Positions 31,454 through 36,955 of a stretch of 36,955 nucleotides of DNA are shown here, one piece after another; within the stretch, counting starts at the first letter, position 1, and each line of letters starts with the position of its first letter. Source of the DNA: Pseudomonadota bacterium (lineage in GTDB: Bacteria > Pseudomonadota > Alphaproteobacteria > Rhizobiales > Xanthobacteraceae); the NCBI GenBank assembly GCA_023435725.1, contig JAEYRD010000143.1:1-36955 (forward strand), given 5' to 3'. The notes under the pieces were generated by a model. That model worked only from the letters and a program-made list of their open reading frames with translations, made no database searches and was not told the origin of the DNA. Made by a program: the position numbers and the translations under genes.

Positions 31454-32890
31454 TTATACGCCCAGTGCCTTCCGGTTGAACGTCCGCAGGAAGCGCAGCG
31501 ACAACGTCCGCACATTCGCGACGTTGAGGAGCCACGCCGCGGCGGCGTAGGCAGCGCCGCCTGCGAGGCTGACGATGATGAGCGCTTTGAGGCCGGTGCC
31601 GTCGACTTGCGATCGCGCAACGAGGATCGCAGCCGCCATCGCCGCGGCGGAGGCGGCAACACCGGCGAGGCGGTTGAAGTCGAACGGCACGGGATGGGCG
31701 CGGTGCATCAGGACGACTGCAACGACGAAGCCGATCGCCTCGGTCGCGACCGTCGCCAGCGCCGCACCGTAAAGGCCGTGGCTTGCGACCAGCGCGAACA
31801 TCAGCGCCACGCTCAGGACGAGCGTGAGGAACGACTGCGCGGCCAGCATGAAGGGCCGCTCGGCCAGCTGAAAGCTGAGTTGTACATAGAACTGGTTGGC
31901 GATGCCGAAAAAGCGGGCGACCACCAGGGTCGGCAGCAGCGCCGACACGCCGGCGCGAAAGTCGACACCGACCAGGGTGCCTGCGACCTGGTCCGCTGCA
32001 AGCGCAAGCCAGACCGCGACGGGCGCTACGGTGACGAGCAGTAGTTCGAGGCTTTCGGTCAACCGCTCCCGCGTCAATGCCGTGTTCTTCTCCGGCAGCG
32101 TCCGGAATACAAGCGGCACGGTCGCAGACGCAACGCTCGCGGCGATCATGACCATGAACTGGCGCGGCAGATCGGCGACGACGCCGAAGATGCCGGCCGC
32201 GTCCTTGCCGAGGAGCCAGGCGACGATAAGCCGATCGCAAGCCGAGTAGAGCGCGACGGAAAGTCCAGCCAGCGTCAGCGGGAGGCCATAGCGCGCCAGT
32301 TGCACGAACTGGCTGCGCTGAAAGCGCGCGATCCTGGTGCGGTCACCGACCAGATTGAGGATGATGCCGGTCAGCGAACCCAGACCGAACGCCGCGAGCA
32401 GACCCATGCCGCCCCAGCCGAGCCATATGCCGAGCAGGCCGAAGCCAACGCTCGACACACTGCGCACGATCGCGATGGCCGCGAAGCGATAGGGTCGCAG
32501 CTTGGCGCGTTCGAACTCCTGGCCGACATCGACCGCATTGGCCATGATCGCGACGAACATGCTGGCAAGCAGAAGTTCGACGCTGACATCGTTGCGGAAC
32601 AGGGCAACGAGCGGGGCCGTCGCGCAGAGGACGGCGACCGTGAGCGCGAAGGCGACCATCGCCGTGCCGCGAAAGTCCACTTCCGCCGACATCGCCTGAT
32701 AGCGCGACACAGACAGTTTGATCCAGGCGAAGAAGACCGCGCCCAGGATGCCGGCAAGGCTGAGGCCGACGACATAGATGCCATATTCCGCCGGGGTCAG
32801 CAGCCTCGTGTAGGCCGTGACTGCGAAGAATCCCACCGCCGCGGGCAGGATGTAGGCCACGAGGTAGATCGAGAAATGGCGGTTCAGCAT
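31454..32890 (-). CDS. Polysaccharide/oligosaccharide flippase (MOP superfamily, Wzx-like)
   Basis: This 478-aa polytopic protein has 12 to 14 hydrophobic helices. The N-terminal YLVAYILPAAVGFFAVTAYTRLLTP and EYGIYVVGLSLAGIL are typical of the polysaccharide biosynthesis protein family, and the last helices end in a basic tail (FLRTFNRKALGV). It would flip lipid-linked glycan units across the inner membrane for exopolysaccharide or LPS assembly. The ATG at 32890 begins directly before the first helix. No glycosyltransferase cluster adjoins it; its divergent neighbour is a GH10 enzyme, which may process the same or a plant glycan. Confidence 0.88.
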   Translation of the reverse strand: MLNRHFSIYLVAYILPAAVGFFAVTAYTRLLTPAEYGIYVVGLSLAGILGAVFFAWIKLSVSRYQAMSAEVDFRGTAMVAFALTVAVLCATAPLVALFRNDVSVELLLASMFVAIMANAVDVGQEFERAKLRPYRFAAIAIVRSVSSVGFGLLGIWLGWGGMGLLAAFGLGSLTGIILNLVGDRTRIARFQRSQFVQLARYGLPLTLAGLSVALYSACDRLIVAWLLGKDAAGIFGVVADLPRQFMVMIAASVASATVPLVFRTLPEKNTALTRERLTESLELLLVTVAPVAVWLALAADQVAGTLVGVDFRAGVSALLPTLVVARFFGIANQFYVQLSFQLAERPFMLAAQSFLTLVLSVALMFALVASHGLYGAALATVATEAIGFVVAVVLMHRAHPVPFDFNRLAGVAASAAAMAAAILVARSQVDGTGLKALIIVSLAGGAAYAAAAWLLNVANVRTLSLRFLRTFNRKALGV

Positions 32891-33186
32891 GCGAGCACGG
32901 GACCGGTGGCGGTCTTGCGATTTTGACGGCCGTTAATCGATTGGCCGTTAATCAGTGGGTCATAGCGTGGCGATCGGACTGCGCGCAGCATCCCCGAAGA
33001 TAGTCACATAAGTCTGCAGATCGGACGGCGAATGGCGCGGAGAAGCCGGTTTTACGCGTTAGCGTTAAATTTGCCCTACACTGACGAAGCGGTCCGGCAG
33101 AGGTTAACCCAACAAGTGGAAAGCCCGGCGTCGCGAGGCACCGCTTGGTACGGTGACGCGTTGGTTCCTGAAGGAAATGCCGCCAC
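32891..33186. promoter_or_regulatory. Divergent promoter region between flippase and GH10 genes
   Basis: This 296-bp gap serves both genes. Two direct repeats, GGCCGTTAATC, at 32928-32938 and 32943-32953 have a 15-bp period and lie 38-63 bp ahead of the flippase start. On the GH10 side a short palindrome GGTTAACC sits at 33102-33109. Core promoter elements could not be fixed. Confidence 0.45.
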
Positions 33187-34254
33187 GTGACCAGGCTCGA
33201 CAGACGCGAATTTCTCCTTGGCAGCGCCGCGATGCTCGCGGCAGCTGCACCTGCGTCCGCAACGCCAGCCTCACGCCTTGCTCAGCGCCGTCCCGGCTAC
33301 GGTGCCGCGACCAACCTCTGGAACCTGCAAGCCGATCCAAGGTTCGGCGAAGCCATCAGCACCTATTGCACTCAGGTGGTGCCGGAGGTCGAGCTGAAAT
33401 GGCCCATGCTGCGGCCGGACGCGCACACCTTCGCCTTCGAACGCGCCGACGCGATCCTGGATTTTGCCCGGCAGAACGACCTGGCGATGCGCGGGCATGC
33501 GCTCGCGTGGTATCATGACATTCCGGACTGGACCAAGCAGATCAAGGACGCGAAAGGCGTCGAGCGTGCGTTCGTCGATCACATCGCGACCGTGGTCTCC
33601 TATTACAAGGACAAGCTGACGTCGTGGGACGTCGTCAACGAGCCGATCCCGGACAATCCGAACGGTATCACCGACAGGCGGGATTCGTTCTGGTCACAGA
33701 ATCTGGGCAACCGCTGGATCCCTCTGGCCTTCCGAACGGCGGCCGCGGCCGATCCATTCGTGAAGCTCGCGATCAACGAATACGACATCGAACAGGCCAA
33801 GGGCTCGTTCATCGCCAAGCGCGCCGCCTTCCGCAACCTGATCATGGACTTGCTCGACCAGGGCGTTCCGCTGCACGCCGTGGGACTCCAGTCGCATCTG
33901 CATGCCGAACTCGATATCGACACGCACGGGCTGGCCGAATTCGTCACCGAGCTGCGCTCCTGGGGTCTGGACGTACTCGTCACCGAGCTCGACGTCGACG
34001 ATCAGAAGCTGACAGGCGATCCGGGCCAGCGCGACGCCATCGTCGCCAAGCGCGTTGATGATCTGTTGACCGCGATCTCGACCAGCGGCCCGTTACGCTC
34101 GATCCTGACCTGGGGCATCTCGGATCGCCATAGCTGGATCAACAGCACCTTCGCTCGCAAGGACAAGCAGCCCAACCGTCCCTTGCCGCTCGACAGCGAG
34201 TTCAAGGCAAAGCCGTTCATGGACGTCATTACCAGGTTCACGAAGGACGTTTGA
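33187..34254 (+). CDS. Tat-exported GH10 glycoside hydrolase (endo-1,4-beta-xylanase family)
   Basis: This 355-aa protein has a twin-arginine signal (LDRREFLLGSAAMLAAAAPA, cleavage near residue 25-30) and a single GH10 barrel with no binding module. Key motifs: VVPEVELKWPML with the substrate-binding Lys, RGHALAWYHDIPDW, WDVVNEPIPD with the acid/base Glu (E152), GLQSHLH and VTELDVDD with the nucleophile Glu (E267), and TWGISDRHSW near the end. It should cut xylan or a related beta-1,4 glycan. The GTG start is supported by GAAGGAAA about nine bases upstream. A bacterial exopolysaccharide substrate is possible given the divergent flippase. Confidence 0.92.
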   Translation: MTRLDRREFLLGSAAMLAAAAPASATPASRLAQRRPGYGAATNLWNLQADPRFGEAISTYCTQVVPEVELKWPMLRPDAHTFAFERADAILDFARQNDLAMRGHALAWYHDIPDWTKQIKDAKGVERAFVDHIATVVSYYKDKLTSWDVVNEPIPDNPNGITDRRDSFWSQNLGNRWIPLAFRTAAAADPFVKLAINEYDIEQAKGSFIAKRAAFRNLIMDLLDQGVPLHAVGLQSHLHAELDIDTHGLAEFVTELRSWGLDVLVTELDVDDQKLTGDPGQRDAIVAKRVDDLLTAISTSGPLRSILTWGISDRHSWINSTFARKDKQPNRPLPLDSEFKAKPFMDVITRFTKDV

Positions 34255-34278
34255 CGGAACAAGCACCAGAGCCATTTC

Positions 34279-34301
34279 CGTTCCGATGGAATCGGAACGG
34301 G
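34279..34301 (+). terminator. Hairpin terminator after the GH10 gene
   Basis: Perfect 10-base arms CCGTTCCGAT (34279-34288) and ATCGGAACGG (34292-34301) with a 3-base loop lie 25 bp past the GH10 stop. A T-rich stretch (TTTAGATTCTTGTTT) follows. The gene on the other side converges, so it may work for both. Confidence 0.7.
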
Positions 34302-34374
34302 GGTTTAGATTCTTGTTTCCGCTCGCGTTTCGCAATCAGCTCGACGTCTCGCGCATGCGCGGCGGCAAGGCCGC

Positions 34375-36955
34375 TCATTTCATCGCACCCTGTGCACGGA
34401 AGGGCGCGTCGCCTCCGAGTTCGTTGACCAGCTGCATCGCCTGCTTCAGGTCCGGCGTGAGGAAACCCTCGTCGAACTTACCGACGATCGGCACGAGCAG
34501 GAGGCTGGCGTGCTCGCGCTTGCCAGCCTCGTGCGACAGACGCGCGAGGCTGACGGCGGTGCGCAGCTCCCAGGACAGTGCGCCCTGCTTGCGGGCGACC
34601 TCCAGCGACAGACAGAACAGATCCTCGGCCTCTTGCACCGCCCCCGGGTCGCCGCCCGATAGCGTGATCTCGCCTTGCAGACGATAGACCTCGGCGAGGT
34701 AGGAGTGATCGCCGGTTCGTTTGGCGGTTGCGAGCGCGCCGTCCAGCGCGCGCAAGGCCGCATCGCGCATCCCGACCTTGGCATAGGCTTCCGCGAGCAG
34801 GCAGCGGAACCAGCAGCCGGCAAGCCAGGAATCCATCGCCTCGTATTCGTCGAGGCCAAGGCGCATCTGGCTCAGGCCTTCATCGGCCTCGCCGAGCTGG
34901 GCCAGCGCCCAGCCGCGCAGGATCGCCGCCTGCTGCTTCCAGTGCAGGAAATTGTGCTCGGTGGCGATGATCATGGCGCGGTTGGCGTGATCGCGCGTAC
35001 CCTCGACGTCACGCAGATGCTGGCAGAGATAGGCGCCGAACACGAGCGCGAAGGCCAGCGTGAAGGGGTGGCGGATCTTCTCGGCATTCGCGATTGCTTG
35101 CTCACTATGCTGGCGCGCCGCATCGGGCCGACCAAGGAACCACAGGAGGTAGCCGAGATAGGACAGCGAGACGACGCCGGGATCGGTGCCATGGCGCACC
35201 ATCAGATCGGAGTGCAGGTCGGGACTGTAGAGGTTGATGCAGCGATGCAAATGATGCTGCGCGGCGGCAAAGCGGCCACGATAGAGCATGGTCATCGCGA
35301 TCGAGCGGTGCGCCTCGATCAGATAGCCGGTTTGCTGCGCCGGTTGCGTCTGCTCGTTCAGCCGGTCACGCTTGGCGAATTTCAACAGCTCGACGCTGAG
35401 ATCGTGCGCGCGGATGAGATCGGCGCGAATGAAATGACACACCCACAGCCCGCGGGTGGCGGCGAAGGTCTTCTCGTCATCATTGAGCTGCTGGCCGAGC
35501 TCGAGCGCGCGGATGTAATTCTCCTCGACCTCGTGTACCGCGTAGCCTTTCGCGGCGATCAGCGCATTGCCGAGCGCGACGCGCAACTCGAGCTCCATCT
35601 CGTCGGCACCTTGCATGCGTGCATGGGCCTGGACGACGTCGAGGCCCCGACGCAGATGGCCGATCGCCTCGAGATTGGCGCCGCTCCTTGCCGCCTGCTT
35701 GCCGGCCTTGAGCCAGAAACTTGCGGCGCCCTCGCTCTGGCCGGATTCAGTCAGATGGTGCGCGAGCAGCTCCGGCTCGCGCTCGGCCTTCTCCGGATAC
35801 ATCTCGCCAAGCACCTGCGCGATGCGCGCATGCAACTTGCGCCGCTCGCTGTGCAGCAGGCTCGCATGTGCAGCGTTCTGGATCATCACGTGCTTGAAGG
35901 AGTAGAGCGCATCCGGCGCATCACCGCGGCGCATGATCAGCCCCGCTTCCTCCAGATGATTGAGCGCGGCCTCGATCTGCTCCGCCGGCGCGTCGGCGAC
36001 CGCGTGCAGCGTCTCGTAGGAGAACTCGCGGCCGATGGTGGCGCCGATCTGTGCAATTCGCTTGAACGGCCCCATCCGGTCCAGCCGTGCCATCAGCGAG
36101 TCCGTCAGGGTCGCCGGGATCGCGAGCTGCCGCCACGGGCCCGACAGCACGTAGCGCCCGTGACGCTCGGTCAGGAGATTGGATTCGAGAACGGTCTTGG
36201 TGAGCTCTTCCAGGAACAGCGGCACGCCGTCGGTCTTGACGATGATCTCCTCGACGACCTCCTTGGGCAGCTCTCTCCCGGCGACGCGCTCGACGAGCGT
36301 CGTGCGCAAATGGCGGCTCAGTCGGCTCAGCACCAAGGTGGTGATATGCGAATGCGCGTTCCAGCTCGGCTGGAATTCGGAGCGCGCCGTGATGATGACT
36401 AGGACCGGCCGGTTCTGCACTCGGTCGACCAGGAGGTCGATCACCTCACGGGAGGTCGGGTCGATCCAGTGCAAATCCTCGAACACGATCACCAGCGGCA
36501 TCTCGCGTGCGAGGCCGAGGAAATGATCGACCAGCGCGGAGACGGTCGCATCCTTCTGCTGCTGCGGCGACAGCTCGAGCGGCGGATAACGCTCTCCAGT
36601 CGGAAGCAACAACAGCGCGGCAAATAGCGGCGTGACCCGCTCGATGTCGCCATGGGCGGCGGCGATCGCGGTCTCCAGCCTCGCCAGCGACATCGCGGAC
36701 GGGTCCTCGCGGTCGAGGCCGAGCGAGAATTTGAGCTGCTCGACGAACGGATAGAACGCCGTGGAGGTGTAATAGGGCGAGCACTGGAACGAGACCTGTC
36801 CGTGCCGATCGCCCGAGATCCGCTCGAAGATTTCCTGGATGATGCGCGACTTGCCGATGCCGGGCTCGCCAAACTTGACCACGACCTGGCCGTCGCCGTC
36901 TTTGATCTGCTGCCAGCGCCCCATCAACAGCGCGATCTCCTCCTCGCGGTTGACG
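34375..36955 (-). CDS. AAA ATPase/TPR region of a cyclase-type signalling protein (N-terminus beyond right edge)
   Basis: The frame is open to base 36955, so the visible 860 or so residues are the C-terminal part. The right-hand end reads VNREEEIALL, the start of an ATPase module: GEPGIGKSRI (Walker A), VIVFEDLHWIDPTS (Walker B), ATIGREFSYETL and QIEAALNHLEEAGLI. A long helical region of TPR-like repeats follows. In this family the N-terminus is usually a class III adenylate/guanylate cyclase domain or a DNA-binding domain, which cannot be seen here. It probably senses a ligand and gates output by ATP binding. It is the fourth possible cyclase-linked protein in the window. Confidence 0.85.
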   Translation of the reverse strand, partial: VNREEEIALLMGRWQQIKDGDGQVVVKFGEPGIGKSRIIQEIFERISGDRHGQVSFQCSPYYTSTAFYPFVEQLKFSLGLDREDPSAMSLARLETAIAAAHGDIERVTPLFAALLLLPTGERYPPLELSPQQQKDATVSALVDHFLGLAREMPLVIVFEDLHWIDPTSREVIDLLVDRVQNRPVLVIITARSEFQPSWNAHSHITTLVLSRLSRHLRTTLVERVAGRELPKEVVEEIIVKTDGVPLFLEELTKTVLESNLLTERHGRYVLSGPWRQLAIPATLTDSLMARLDRMGPFKRIAQIGATIGREFSYETLHAVADAPAEQIEAALNHLEEAGLIMRRGDAPDALYSFKHVMIQNAAHASLLHSERRKLHARIAQVLGEMYPEKAEREPELLAHHLTESGQSEGAASFWLKAGKQAARSGANLEAIGHLRRGLDVVQAHARMQGADEMELELRVALGNALIAAKGYAVHEVEENYIRALELGQQLNDDEKTFAATRGLWVCHFIRADLIRAHDLSVELLKFAKRDRLNEQTQPAQQTGYLIEAHRSIAMTMLYRGRFAAAQHHLHRCINLYSPDLHSDLMVRHGTDPGVVSLSYLGYLLWFLGRPDAARQHSEQAIANAEKIRHPFTLAFALVFGAYLCQHLRDVEGTRDHANRAMIIATEHNFLHWKQQAAILRGWALAQLGEADEGLSQMRLGLDEYEAMDSWLAGCWFRCLLAEAYAKVGMRDAALRALDGALATAKRTGDHSYLAEVYRLQGEITLSGGDPGAVQEAEDLFCLSLEVARKQGALSWELRTAVSLARLSHEAGKREHASLLLVPIVGKFDEGFLTPDLKQAMQLVNELGGDAPFRAQGAMK

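Noticed and set aside
32928..32953. CtrA-type TTAA pair
   Set aside because: The two TTAA elements are 11 bases apart, not the 6-7 expected for a CtrA box.
34675..36402. 575-codon plus-strand frame within the right-edge ATPase/TPR gene
   Set aside because: Antisense shadow; the minus strand has Walker motifs and TPR-like repeats.

Overview
The window is high-GC alphaproteobacterial chromosome. Its gene set (complete Liv-type ABC operon, several class III nucleotide cyclases, two-subunit isoquinoline-oxidoreductase-like molybdoenzyme, HutD, sigma-54 type promoter) looks like a Bradyrhizobium-type member of the Nitrobacteraceae. The genus is inferred from protein style only. No rRNA, tRNA, CRISPR array or intact insertion sequence was seen.

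Layout. 1-0.6 kb: start of an NAD-type zinc alcohol dehydrogenase (runs off the left edge) behind a good sigma-54 promoter. 1.0-6.5 kb: an amino-sugar module in two divergent units. Leftward are nagA and an aspartate kinase paralogue; rightward are a BadF/NagK-family sugar kinase, murQ and a SIS-type glucosamine-6-phosphate deaminase. Together they can take MurNAc/GlcNAc to fructose-6-phosphate. 6.7-8.2 kb: TPR protein with a glycosyltransferase-like C-terminus. 8.5-14.8 kb: three class III nucleotide cyclases of different architecture, interrupted by a secreted GH79 heparanase-like hydrolase and a small lipoprotein. 14.9-18.4 kb: HutD family protein and a two-subunit molybdenum hydroxylase. 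18.5-20.3 kb: a decay zone with an aroE remnant, an SDR tail and a VOC/glyoxalase tail, plus two small conserved-looking genes. 20.4-23.2 kb: methyltransferase, two-domain L,D-transpeptidase, small membrane protein. 23.4-31.2 kb: leftward Liv ABC transporter operon with substrate-binding proteins at both ends (SBP1-livH-livM-livG-livF-SBP2), followed by a family III CoA-transferase. 31.4-34.3 kb: polysaccharide flippase and, divergently, a Tat-exported GH10 enzyme. 34.4 kb to the right edge: ATPase/TPR part of a large protein of the cyclase-AAA-TPR type, whose N-terminus lies outside the window.

Functional reading. The clearest coherent system is cell-wall amino-sugar salvage, with an unexplained aspartate kinase in the nagA unit. 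The second is an ABC importer probably feeding a CoA-dependent catabolic step. No wholly new system could be demonstrated. The most notable details are the Walker A Lys-to-Arg change in LivF, the sigma-54 promoter, the cyclase cluster around a heparanase-like enzyme, the tandem repeat at the kinase/murQ junction, the paired truncated SDR/VOC genes, and a strong hairpin between the first binding protein gene and livH.
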